Source of the DNA: Entrophospora sp. SA101
Taxonomy: Eukaryota > Glomeromycota > Glomeromycetes > Entrophosporales > Entrophosporaceae
Length of the DNA stretch: 26,109 nt
Assembly: GCA_958430865.1 (NCBI GenBank)
Contig: CAUDNR010004424.1
Span: 25,729-51,837, forward strand
Direction: 5' to 3'
A program made the translations under genes and the position numbers. The notes beneath the pieces are model-generated. The model did not search any database, was not told the origin of the DNA, and saw only the letters and a list, made by a program, of their open reading frames with translations. The first letter of the stretch is position 1. The number at the start of each line of letters is the position of its first letter. Positions 1-10,140 of this stretch are shown here, piece after piece.

Positions 1-77
1 TGAACTGGTTATTTAACTTTTGAACCAGTTATTTAACTGACAGTTCAAAAGTTAAATAACTGTCATTGCCAACACTG
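1..77. mobile_element. Right end of a hAT-like MITE, cut by the window edge
   Basis: The segment ends in TTGCCAACACTG (66-77). Read on the minus strand this is CAGTGTTGGCAA, which fits a hAT-type terminal inverted repeat (CAGTG start). Just inside is a perfect 18-bp inverted repeat: GTTATTTAACTTTTGAAC at 8-25 pairs with 43-60 across a 17-nt loop. The other terminus lies outside the window, so neither the full length nor a target duplication can be checked; the 8 bases after the end (78-85, CTCTATAT) would be the predicted duplication. The hAT assignment is inferred from the terminus only. Confidence 0.45.
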
Positions 78-489
78 CTCTATATATATGAGTTTGTGAA
101 TTTATATAATAATTTATTGGGATATTTGATATCAGTTGATTAACAAATTAATTAGTTTTGATTTTCTTAAAAGGTTGCACACCTTAATAATTTATATTGT
201 AATTTTTTTTTTAAATTAGCTGCTGAAGCATATCTAGTCCAAATGTTTGAAAATGGGTATGTTTATTTGATAATTTTCAATCTGTAAAAAATAATGATTT
301 CATTAGTAATATCATTAATAAAAAACTGCTCCCTCCATTATTATCAGGCATTTATGCACAACCCATGCTAAACGAATAACATTAATGAGAGAGGACCTTG
401 AATTAGCATTGAACATTTCTGAAGGCAGTATTAATATATAAAAAAATATAAAATAGAATTGTAATTTTTAGATGGTTATGTACTGCATT
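78..489. other. Intergenic AT-rich DNA
   Basis: No ORF, RNA gene or repeat that I can support. The stretch is AT-rich with short homopolymers, ending where the TTCGAA-rich array begins. Confidence 0.5.
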
Positions 490-1400
490 ATACCATTAAG
501 GCTCCAATCGAGAGTGATTCAATTCAATTCGATTCGAATTCAAAAAAACAGGATTCGAATTGATTCGAATCAAACTGGATTCCTAAAATTTTTTTATATT
601 TTTAATTTGATAATTTAAATTTATATTACACAGTGAATCTCAATTAGTGTACCTCAATTTAATGAATACTAATGGATTGAGGTCTAAGAATGGTTTAATG
701 ATAATAAAATTCTTCTTGGTATGATATTTATTCGAATTTTTAATAATAACGGATTTCTTAATATTAATGTTAATGGTCGTGTGACCTATATTATTAATAA
801 TGAGTAAAAAAAATAACACGATTTACAGTTGTCAATTCATTAAATCTAAAATAATAAGTATTAATATTACTGATGCTTCTTCAACTTCTTCGATTTCTTC
901 AACAAGAAGAACAAGAAGCATTGCGCGGAATCATTTTACAACCATAGATGGAAAGGCAAGATGCAATTATTGCTCCAAGTAAAATTTTTTTACAATATTT
1001 ATACTATATAAATAAATATAAAATAAAAAATATTTTTGTAAATAAAACTATAAAATATACATTAAAATGAAGATTTTTCATTTATTATATATAGTGTATT
1101 TGATTCAAATCATGGATTCAAATCAGTTATTATTATAGATTCGAACCAGTCAGTTTGAATCAAATCAAATCAGTTCAAATCGAATTATATATTCGAATCA
1201 ATTCGAACTGAATCAAATTATATATTCGAATCAAATCAAATCAATCCGAATTCGAATCCGTTCGAATCAGTTCTAATCTAATCGAATCGAATCAAAGTAC
1301 AATTCGGATTCGATTCGAATTCGAATTGAATGAAACGAATCAAAAATTAAGTGATTCGATTCGATTCGAATTGGTTCGAATTTCATTGATTCGTTCGGAT
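490..1400. mobile_element. Probable hAT-type element: BED zinc-finger ORF between TTCGAA-rich arrays
   Basis: Two arrays of degenerate repeats built on GATTCGAAT/ATTCGAATC lie at about 509-575 and 1088-1395. Between them is a short ORF with a BED zinc-finger half (800-982). Clustered short motifs on both sides of a transposase relic are what subterminal transposase-binding repeats of a hAT element would look like. The exact termini and target duplications could not be identified, so the limits are approximate. The right array is far longer, with dozens of partial matches in both orientations because the core TTCGAA is a palindrome. A plain satellite with an accidental ORF inside is the alternative. 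Confidence 0.4.
800..982 (+). pseudogene. Truncated BED-type zinc finger of a hAT transposase
   Basis: The ORF encodes 60 residues from an ATG. The C-terminal part reads RNHFTTIDGKARCNYCSK, which matches the start of a BED zinc finger (aromatic residue, then D/G-K-A-x-C-x-x-C). This is the DNA-binding N-terminus typical of hAT transposases. The His ligands that should follow are missing because a stop comes right after CSK; AAGTAAAA there could be a splice donor, but no continuation that looks like BED was found. The Ser/Thr-rich stretch before the finger is low complexity. Only the first Cys pair remains, so this is treated as a relic. Confidence 0.5.
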
Positions 1401-1572
1401 ATTAATATATGTTTACGATTTTATGTGGCGCAGTCGAATTTCATATAACGTGTATATAAGATTTTTTCAATAATTTAATGGAAGGGAATCCTGTATATTA
1501 TTAATATTAATTCGAATTATTTGTTCATTTTCCTTTACAAATAAACTTCAAAAAATCAATTTTTTTATAAAG

Positions 1573-1857
1573 GTGAAAAATAATGGCAGTGATGATAACA
1601 ATTATTATAATAATAAAATCAACAATTTATCGGTGAAAGCAATTTTAGGATTTTATAATAAAATAATGGAAAAATTAGAGTTATTTAAAGCTAAAGTATT
1701 ATTATTTATAATATTAGGTTTGATTTACTTGCAAGAATTTCCTCTATTGTTGTATTTATTTAAACTGTCAATTACCTATGCAAGTAATAGCAAAAGTAAA
1801 GAGGAAATTAATACATCAAATAATGCAAAGAAAGAAACAAGATATTATCAAGTATAG
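1573..1857 (+). CDS. Orphan hydrophobic ORF, possible exon of a membrane protein
   Basis: The open frame covers 94 residues and begins with GTG, so the true start is unknown; in a eukaryote this would have to be an internal exon. An Asn-rich beginning is followed by a charged helix and a strongly hydrophobic stretch at about residues 42-70 (KVLLFIILGLIYLQEFPLLL), then a polar tail. A possible splice donor (CAA/GTATAG) sits at the end. The pattern of a membrane helix ending in an acidic residue and Pro recalls the fifth membrane helix of the protein encoded at 6010-10140, but the likeness is weak. It could be a decayed relative or a chance ORF. Confidence 0.25.
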   Translation: MKNNGSDDNNYYNNKINNLSVKAILGFYNKIMEKLELFKAKVLLFIILGLIYLQEFPLLLYLFKLSITYASNSKSKEEINTSNNAKKETRYYQV

Positions 1858-1860
1858 AAA

Positions 1861-3345
1861 ATGAAGTTAAACGTTTGTTTTTAATGGTATTTTATTTATA
1901 TTTTTGAAAAATAAAATTTTTAAAAAAGAATTTGTCACTGATTTCAAAAAATACAACAAAGGTTTTCAAATCAACATCACCATCATCAATGAAAGAACCT
2001 TCAATTTCTCCAAAAATTGATATTATATAAACGTTATTTATTATTTCTATTGAAAAAAATTACTGGAATTAAATAGCCACCACAGTTCTATAGTAGATGA
2101 TAGTAAAATTCGAATTTACATAGTAAAAAATTTTATAATCGAATAGCTTACATCCTTGCTTGATACTCTCCTTCACTATGTAGCAACCACCACCAAATCT
2201 AATATATAGCCTCTTTATTATATGTATCTGCTTTAAGGAAAATTTGTTAATAAAACCAAAAATAATCTGACCCTCAAAGTCAAATTTTGCCTTTATATAG
2301 AAATTTGTTTAGCGCGTCCAAATGCAAGCAAAAGTAGAAATATATGTCCAAATAATTACATTATTATGAATACTTAGTTTTGTTCACTTAGCTAGGTATG
2401 TCAAATCATTTATTTTAACAATAAATTAAAATTTTTCTTTTACATTTATTCCTACATAAATAATAACAATTAGAATAATTAGATTATCAAAACATGTCAA
2501 TGAATTGTGATTTAAAATCAATATTAAATAACATTGCTATAAATAATTTTTGAAAATAGAATTCTTTTGAATCTAAGATCACTCAATTTGATCAAGTACT
2601 TAGTGAGATACAAAAATATATGGTAATAGTAATAGGCAAAGAACTATTAATTTTGAAAAATCTATTTAATACTTATATTAACATGGCATTTCATTTTTAC
2701 ATCAAATAAACACCAATCCCACCTATTGAATAATTGATAAAGTATATTTTACAAAGTGTTGGTTAATAAGTTTTAGGGAGATTCACAAAAAAACAATTGT
2801 GTATATTGAAGACAGTAATGGTAATAGCAATATGTTTTTTCTATAATATACAATATTTACTTTTGTATCAATTTTTATATTTTCAATTAATATATATTAT
2901 ATATATTTAGGAATGTAATGATTAAATTAAAATACATTGAGAGCTTTCAGAGAATATATGGGTTGTGTGAGTTTCTTTGGGGGGTTAAAAGCAAAGAATT
3001 TTTTTTGCATTATTGTTTTACCAATAGTTTAGCTTTTGCTTATATTGATAATTATTAGACAATATGAAAACACAAGATTTAATTGGAGTTTCTACTCAAA
3101 AGGTTACAAAGAAAAATATTTTAATATATTGGATTTAATATTATTAATTATCATCAATTTAATAAATTAATAAATTAATAAATTAAATCAAATTTTATTA
3201 TTATTAAATATAGAATCTGAAAATAATGAAGCATGACAATCTATTAATAATATGGAAGGGGGAATGAAACAATATTAATGTGTAGTAAGTGTTAATATTA
3301 AATATAAATAGGATTATTTAAATTTTGTTTTATAATCAAATTATA
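1861..3345. other. Intergenic AT-rich DNA
   Basis: I see no convincing gene. ORFs are short and of biased composition, and no terminal inverted repeats were recognised. If the hydrophobic ORFs on either side belonged to one gene, this would be an unusually long intron for this genome. Confidence 0.4.
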
Positions 3346-3350
3346 CTTTA

Positions 3351-3746
3351 TTGATCAATATTACAACTTTATGGGTGTCAGTAATCACTTTTTTTTTTAA
3401 TTTAATAATAATTATAATAATTTTAATTTTGTTAAAGTATTTTCCATTATTATTTAATGTAGTAGTAGTTTCATTGATTGGCGATGATAACATTAATGCT
3501 GATAACAAAGATAAAAATAATTGTAAACATAATAGTTAATATTTATTAACAATTTCATTTTTTCTTTGAGAATATAAAATTGATTTATGTATATTAATAT
3601 TTTATTTGTTTTATTTGCAGCACTTATTAATAATAACAATGTCATTATTTGAGGAGAATTGGAAGTGGAAAATAAATAATTTATTATTGATTGTAGTTTT
3701 TTTATTTTATGGTAAATATAATATTAGTGAGCTTTGTGAAAGATAA
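3351..3746 (+). CDS. Two hydrophobic open segments joined by a possible intron
   Basis: The first open segment (3351-3539, opened by TTG) carries a long membrane-like stretch rich in Ile, Phe and Val and ends in a polar Asp/Asn/Lys tail. A pyrimidine-rich acceptor TTTATTTGCAG ends at 3620. The segment after it is open in phase 0 from 3621 to the stop at 3744-3746, encoding about 41 residues with another hydrophobic helix and an ATG at 3639. The good acceptor hints at a real 3' exon, but I found no donor in the matching phase in the first segment, so the two may be unrelated. Function unknown. Confidence 0.2.
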
Positions 3747-4049
3747 ACAAATTGATTATAAGTTATTATAATTCAAAAAAATTTATTTTATTTTATATAC
3801 ACATCTAATAGAAAGCTGTTTTCCTAGAAAGGATATTCAGCAAGACAGAGAAAAAAATCTATTAATAATAATAATTGAAAAATATAATTTGGAATTTTAC
3901 AAAAAACAAATGATTTTAAAATTGATAATTCTATTTAAACTTTAGTATATAAATTTGTAGTTTTCATAGTTATAATCTAAAATTAATATAATAAAATCCT
4001 TTACTACCACAAATCTAAATTATTCCAAGAAAATAAAAAAAAATTCCTA
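3747..4049. other. Intergenic AT-rich DNA
   Basis: No ORF or repeat of note; it separates the hydrophobic ORFs from the topoisomerase fragment. Confidence 0.4.
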
Positions 4050-4301
4050 TCAATCTGCATCAACATCTAATGCCCATTGGAATTTCTCCTGAAGGCTTTT
4101 GTTAAAAACCTTATCAATTGGTATTTCATACTTTTTAGACCACGCAAAAGAAATACGTGGGTCTATGTAATTGCTTTTTGATGTACTCAGTGCAATTGTC
4201 ATATTGTCTTCATATTGTTTTGACAATTCAGTGGTACTCCAGAGGAAAAAAGACTCCGTTATGGACCAAGCTGGTCCATTTGGCCGGCCGAGGTTCCTCA
4301 A
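4050..4301 (-). pseudogene. 3'-end fragment of a eukaryotic type IB DNA topoisomerase gene
   Basis: The last 60 or so residues carry the C-terminal signature of eukaryotic DNA topoisomerase I: a thread of STSKSNYIDPRISFAW, then IPIDKVFNKSLQEKFQWALD and a stop. The Tyr in SKxNYxDPR is the nucleophile that forms the 3'-phosphotyrosyl link in this family, and it is present. The usual Cys in the AWCK motif is Ser. Similarity stops upstream near ELSKQYEDN, at the helical linker. An in-frame stretch KLDKREQEL about 100 bases further up could be linker coiled coil, but no other topoisomerase exon (catalytic Arg/Lys/His core) lies within the next kilobases. The full enzyme is over 600 residues, so this is a stranded 3' exon or duplicated fragment. 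Assignment of the family is firm; pseudogene status is inferred. Confidence 0.65.
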
Positions 4302-4389
4302 TTCTTGTTCTCTTTTGTCTAGTTTATTGGTTAAATGAAACTAGAATGACGACGTGTTTCAATATTGCACCACCACCATTCTTCTTTTA

Positions 4390-4985
4390 GCATTTCCTGA
4401 TGATATTTTTTTTTTATTAAAATAAAAAAGAAGTTTGATTTGATCGACAAACGCGTCATTAATTATTTATTATTGGCACTTGGTGTTGCACAGATTTTTT
4501 TTTGTTGACGTGATTTTTTTTGTTGACGCGATAGATTTTTTTCTTGGAAAAACAATTTATTACAAGATGGCAAAACGCGAAGACGTGTTAATAACTAACC
4601 AGAGGTACTATTTTTTACTTGTATTGATATATATATTTAGTTTATATTTTAATTGGAATCAAAACGTGGAGCAGATCATTGCTGGGTAATTATAAGATCC
4701 TCGCCAACAACGAACGATTGATATTTTGCTTTGCGTAATCAATATTATTATTATTGTTATTATAATTACAAGATGTCAAGGCAGTATACCATTGAAAAAG
4801 GAACAATTTGCCCAAAATTTAGGAGGTCTTTAGACCAAGCCAACTATAGGATGATAAGAATAAGGATCATCCTTTGTTGGCAATGTTGAATAAGAGGATG
4901 TGTAGGATTATCTTTTGGCCGATATAAGAGCCAGTGGTTATCATTGGTGGAAAGTACACCATACTAAAGTTGAAGGGTTTCTGCT
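4390..4985. other. Intergenic DNA with T-rich repeats and short ORFs
   Basis: It holds a tandem-like pair of TTTTTTTTGTTGACG units (about 4493-4530). Two ATG-led short frames occur: one at 4567 opening with MAKREDVLITNQR and followed by a possible donor GTACTA, and one of 38 residues at about 4774. Neither has a recognisable domain or supported exon partner. Confidence 0.3.
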
Positions 4986-5014
4986 TTGAAAAAGTATAAT
5001 CTGATTCCCTTGTT

Positions 5015-5198
5015 TATAAAACATTTGCCGTACGACACATTTTTTGCTAAATATGGTGAAAACGTTGATCGCGCCAAGAACCGAAAAGACCAGGCGCGGC
5101 TAGACGCAAAGGAGACAATCAACGAGAAACCTGCACGAAAGTCGCACGACTTGTGGGTTTTGGAAGGAGATCGTGACACGGCAAACGTTAATAAAAAA
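5015..5198 (+). repeat. Dispersed repeat, short copy (partner at 25212-25530)
   Basis: This stretch is the reverse complement of 25212-25530, with shared blocks including the TTTGCCGTACGACACA region, GGTGAAAACGTTGATCG and AGTCGCACGACTTGTGGGTT. It is richer in G+C than its surroundings. Compared with the other copy it lacks about 115 bp between the GCACGAA and AGTCGCACGAC blocks. Long ORFs run through it on both strands (74 and 71 residues) but they are not shared as intact frames with the longer copy. The class of element is unknown. Confidence 0.7.
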
Positions 5199-5210
5199 AT
5201 AACATTATGA

Positions 5211-6009
5211 TGGATGACATCGAAAAAAATATATTAATATATATAATATATAGCAGCGGATACATAAATTATATAGAAAATAATTAATTTCTTACAAGTT
5301 TTTATCAGTATTCAAAATAATATTCATTGTATATAGGACAACGGTAGGGACATTTTGTAGGTCAGTTAGTTTCTTTGGAAGATAGTTACTTTTGAGGACA
5401 ATCTTCGAATGAGAATATTTTGATAACTTGGTTTAAACATTTTGCTGCTACGATTTGTTATTATACTTTCACTACTAACGAATATCTATTTATACGTTAT
5501 GTCTATTTATATATGTACAAATTTATATTGGTTCTTGTTCCTCACGGAGAAGCTAAAATCGGGCGGGGCGTGTTTGCGAATTGCAATATATATATCATAA
5601 AGAGTTAGAATATATAGTAATATTAATATCTAATGATTTAAAATATATGGCCATTGTGATAATACATTTGTTCTTTATGAACACATCGGATGTTAATGTG
5701 TTTTTATATATATCAGATCTTTTCTTTAGACTACTGTAAATGAGAAAAAAAAATTTTTTTTAAATAAAAAAAACTTTATTAAATAAAAAAAATCATGCAT
5801 ATCTAAAATGACATATTCCTAATTTATTTATTTCAAAAATAAAAATTATTGTTATTTTTTAAATCTCAATTTGAATTTTGGATTATTATGTAAATTATGT
5901 AGATTAGGTAAATGGAAAGCCCACAAATATATATATATAAGTTTATATATTTTAAGTTACACCAATGATGAAAGTCACTGTTATAATAAAGTATATTAAA
6001 TATTTCTAG
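5211..6009. other. Intergenic AT-rich DNA downstream of the membrane-protein gene
   Basis: No supportable gene. A 62-residue frame at 5420-5608 has no recognisable feature. The part next to 6009 would hold the 3' untranslated region of the minus-strand gene that ends at 6010. Confidence 0.4.
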
Positions 6010-9000
6010 TTATATACCATTGTCATTAATTTTATTTATTATAATAATACTATTATCGTTCTCATCATCATCATCATCATCATCATCATACTCGTCCTCA
6101 TACTCGTCCTCATACTCGTCTCCATCCCCATCCTCATTATCCTCATATTCATCCTCCCTGTCTTCATTATCCTCATCCTCACCCTCCTTGTCCTTGTCCT
6201 CATCCTCATCCTCATCATTTTTATCTTTAATATCAATTTTACTATAATTTTGATGTTTAACGAACATTGTTCCAGCCCCATCATCAATCTGAGAATTTGT
6301 TGTCGCCACTGCAGAATCTTCAAAGTTAAAATTTACTCCATGTACAACACAATCATTATTGTTATTATTATTATTCTTTAATATTCCTTTAATTTGAAAA
6401 TTCTTGTTAATTCCATTACTACCACCAATATTACTATTGTAACTATTATTATCATTACCAATTTCCCACCATCTAGTAAACAGTTGTTCAGCTTCTTGCC
6501 CTTCAACCAAATAATTTTTGCCTGAATTATTATTATTATTATAATCACCAACTTGATTGGATTGTGGTCTATACCACGATCTTTTTCTAATACTACGAAT
6601 ACAATCATATGTTTTACCTATAACGTTTGTCAATATTATTAATGAACACGTTGTAATAGTTAACAATGGTACAAATTTATATATTACTACATTCATTAAA
6701 TAGATTATCTATATATATAATAATAATTATAATTAATTAATGTAATATATATTTAAATAATTGTAAATGCCAATATTATTACCTGAATAGTCAATTGAGC
6801 TGCATCTTCAATCATCAAACCAATTAAACTTCCAATATAAATTAAATTTTTTGCTATTGGTGTAAAGTTAGCCTGAAAAATTTTCTGATTTGCTGATTTA
6901 GAATCGAATAATTCTAAAGAAACTAAATCAACATATCCAAATATCATAAATAGTATCGTTATAAACTTATTGTCTTTACTATACATATAAAATTTTGTAT
7001 TGCTATAAAATTCTCTTAAAAAAACAAACATTGCCACAAAAAAATTCACCGCTGATGATGATAAAATTATTACCATACTTTTTTTTTTAAAATAATAAAA
7101 TTTAAATATTAATAAAAATATATATTACTATATTATTATTGATGATGATGCATAAATTGAAAGTTAACTTGAAAATTAACTTTACCTTGGAAAAAACAAC
7201 CTTGGTACATCTTTACCATTATATATTATAAATAAAATATCTAATGTAAAATCTGCCATTATCAAAATAAATTTAAATAATGCCATATTATTTCCCTATT
7301 AATAACGCACATATATATATTATTAATATATTATTTAATTATTAAATAATTATATAGAAAGAAATAGTCCCCTTGCCTGTGGATAGCTATTATGTGCTAA
7401 AAATACTAATACACATAACATAAATAAAGCACATATAAAACCTGCTATTTGATATCTATATTCTTCCCAAATATATCCTATATATGAAATATATTGAATT
7501 ATTTTATTAATAGCTTGCACACGAATATATATACAAAAAAAAATATCATGAAATCTTACTAATTATAACAACTCCATGATTTTCATCTAACCAATTTATA
7601 CTCCCATATTGTATTAATTTAGTTTGATTTTTTAATTTCAACATTGTTTCAAAATCATTAAATACTTGTTTGGAGTTAGGCTCTGATAGGTTTGATGTTG
7701 ACAAGATTTCCATTGAAAATAATATTTGTTTAGGCTCTTTCATTCCATCATATTGCCATTTTGGATTTATTTTAAACCTTTCAACTTCAATTGGAATGGA
7801 ACCAGACAATGCTAAAGTTAAATTAGTAAAGTATTCTATTATCTGATTATCAGTAAAACTTTCAAATTCCAAGGTTGCAATGGGTGTAAGACTCAATAAA
7901 ATATTTATACTCTCTATATTTTAAATTCAAATGATTATTAGAAATTGTATCTATTTATTTTGTTAATTTTTATTTAAAAATAAAATAATAATAATAAATA
8001 ATGATAAAATACCTGTAAATTCATTATTATCAAGATTTCCAGTATTAAAATTCCAAACTCTTTTTCCAATACCTAATAGTGGTTCATCAAATGATTTGTC
8101 TTTTACAAAATTCCCATCAACTTGTACATAGTATTCACTTTGTGGTTGATTAAACGTGCTTAAAAATACATCAATAGTCACCAATAATCCATCTTTTGAA
8201 GTTTTACAGTAAGCTGAAGTGCCATCAAATATTTGACGCAATAGATCTTGGTTTTTGTGATCACCATAATAATTATAACCACCACCACCACCACCTCCTC
8301 CAATCCTTTGATATATGCTAATGTTTCCACTGGAAAGTGCAACTGGTCCTTGAAATGTTATATTAATTGATGCTGTACGAAGTGGTATCGTGGAATTTAT
8401 AGGCGGAAAAGTTGATTTAATATTCAAATTCTTGTATATGTTATCTACAAATATTAATATTTTTTAACTTTTAAACCATTCAATTCAAAATGACCTTTTC
8501 CACCCTTCTCCCAACCTTACCATTATGCTTCACCAATGATGAAGATAAATCATCTGTAGTATAAATATACCACGATTTTCCACTATTATCTTGCTCAGGT
8601 AAAGTGGCCACTACTGTATTATTCTTTAAAATATCAAAATTATATCCTTCAAGCGACGGCAATCCCCATTCTTTTATAAAATTTCCATTTTCATCATAAA
8701 TCGTTCCAGTAATATTATTAGTCGCGCTAATTGCTCCTGTCATCAAAAAATCCCCACTATACAATCCAAAACTTTGATTAAATTTAACATGATATGGTAA
8801 GGATTCCTTATATACAACTTGAAATCCTGGTAAATCTTTATATTCTTTGACAGATCCTGTGGAATAAAAAGAAATAATAAGCCAAAAATCCTTCTTAAGT
8901 ACTGAATTTCCACCATTTACTGAACATTTATTCCCTATGTTTCCATTTAAAGATGCCTGACACGACCCTATCACAAGTCTTGTTTGCGGAATGGCATTAT

Positions 9001-10140
9001 GATAAACTAGTGTGGAATTCGTAGATTTTATTTGATTTGGTAAAATTTTTGAAAAATAAATGAGTGATTGAGGTTTAGTAAAACTATCAAAACTAGTTGG
9101 ATTAGTGGGAAATGTTGATTGAATCTTTAGACTTGTTGAAAAAAGTATTCCATAACCTCCACCAATTGTTGAAAACAATTCAAGGTCATCTATTTGTTCT
9201 TCATTTGTGGGGGTGATTTCTCCATCTGAATTTTTATTCAATTTTTGACTATTAAATAAATTAAATTTAAAAAAATTTTGATTAAAAATATATTATTTAA
9301 ATTCAAACGATTTTATACGGCATTATTATACCTTTTACTATCCCAATCTAATTTTATCCATTGAATAACTGATTGATTAAATATTGCAGACAGTATAATT
9401 TCATTTGAATTTGATGTAAATTTTGATGTGACAAGTCTTGTTTGAAATTTATTAATATTTTCAAGGCTAATTGGTGATCCTAATTGTACCCCTCTATAAT
9501 AGAAATGACATATAATAGATATTTATTTATTTTAAATAATATTTTTGATTCTAGAGTGTAAAAATAACTTACGAATCCATGATTTTCCCATCCATAGAAA
9601 CAACAAGGCCCGTATATTGTATATAATTAGGTGGATCATTAATAATTTGTTGATATCTAACTAATAACATATCATCTACAATGTTTTAATTTTTAATTTT
9701 AAAATAAATTCCTTTTCATAAATCAAAGATCATCAAATTTTTTTGCTTGTCAATTATAATTAGTTACCTGGCAATGAAAAAATATCGATTCGATCAATTG
9801 GACAAAAATTTAATTCTGGGAAAGTGAAATTCGCCAAATTGAATCCACTAGTTGTGCCATTCTGATATATTATTCTAATAGCAAATATATTTGGTGCATT
9901 TGGGCATGAATATTTATTTGATAATCTAACAATAACAGTTTCATCTGAGTAAGTTGACGCCACCACATTTACGGGATATAATGGTTGATATCCTGTTGGT
10001 TCAGTAAACATTAATTCTTGATAAGCAAACACTCTTGTTGAGATTTTAATTGATAAAATTATGCATATTGTAAAAAATATCTTAAAAAATGGACGTGAAC
10101 TACATGTTCTAAACAACCTTTTGCTTATTAATATTATCAT
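6010..10140 (-). CDS. Ten-exon gene for a secreted/surface multi-pass membrane protein with Ig-like domain and acidic tail (1130 aa)
   Basis: Exons, 5' to 3': 10140-9768, 9675-9573, 9493-9332, 9248-8521, 8444-8013, 7913-7560, 7513-7377, 7295-7186, 7077-6783, 6708-6010. The joined length is 3393 nt (1130 codons plus stop) and every junction keeps phase. Visible parts: a signal-anchor-like N-terminus ending near FAYQE; a large extracellular-type region (about 40-700) rich in N-x-S/T sites; an Ig-like domain in exon 5 (about 460-595) resembling SbsA/Big_5 modules; six hydrophobic helices at about 740-758, 767-788, 801-820, 838-857, 878-898 and 910-930; a tail with Asn runs and an Asp/Glu block (about 1057-1113). 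From recall it belongs to an expanded family of uncharacterised Glomeromycotina proteins sharing the GYxPLYPV start and GYIWEExR before the first helix. One intron is GC-AG (7376-7296) and one only 46 nt (7559-7514). Architecture is confident; function is unknown. A surface sensor or adhesin is only a guess. Confidence 0.8.
6062..6220 (-). repeat. GAT/GAA-type triplet repeats coding the acidic tail
   Basis: An ATC run (6062-6090 on the plus strand) followed by imperfect TCCTCA/TCGTCC repeats encodes Asp- and Glu-rich sequence in the last exon of the membrane-protein gene. The purity at the 3' end, a run of eight Asp codons, suggests recent slippage. Confidence 0.75.

Noticed and set aside
516..575. 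tRNA B-box-like GGATTCGAAT strings
   Set aside because: They belong to the TTCGAA repeat array; no A box, acceptor stem or cloverleaf can be drawn around them.
4157..4390. 77-residue plus-strand ORF
   Set aside because: It runs antisense to the recognisable topoisomerase I C-terminus and has no domain.
4480..4689. 69-residue plus-strand frame with internal ATG at 4567
   Set aside because: The opening MAKREDVLITNQR looks protein-like, but the rest is low complexity and no partner exon could be found.
4964..5210. 71- and 74-residue ORFs on opposite strands
   Set aside because: They lie within the dispersed repeat shared with 25212-25530 and are not intact in that copy, so they are probably by-products of its higher GC content.
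6020..6323. Ser-rich plus-strand frame and Met/Arg-rich minus-strand frame
   Set aside because: Both are other-frame readings of the triplet repeats that encode the acidic tail of the 6010-10140 gene.
6378..6608. 76-residue minus-strand hydrophobic frame
   Set aside because: It is an out-of-frame shadow of the last exon; the other frame matches the protein family and keeps splice phase.
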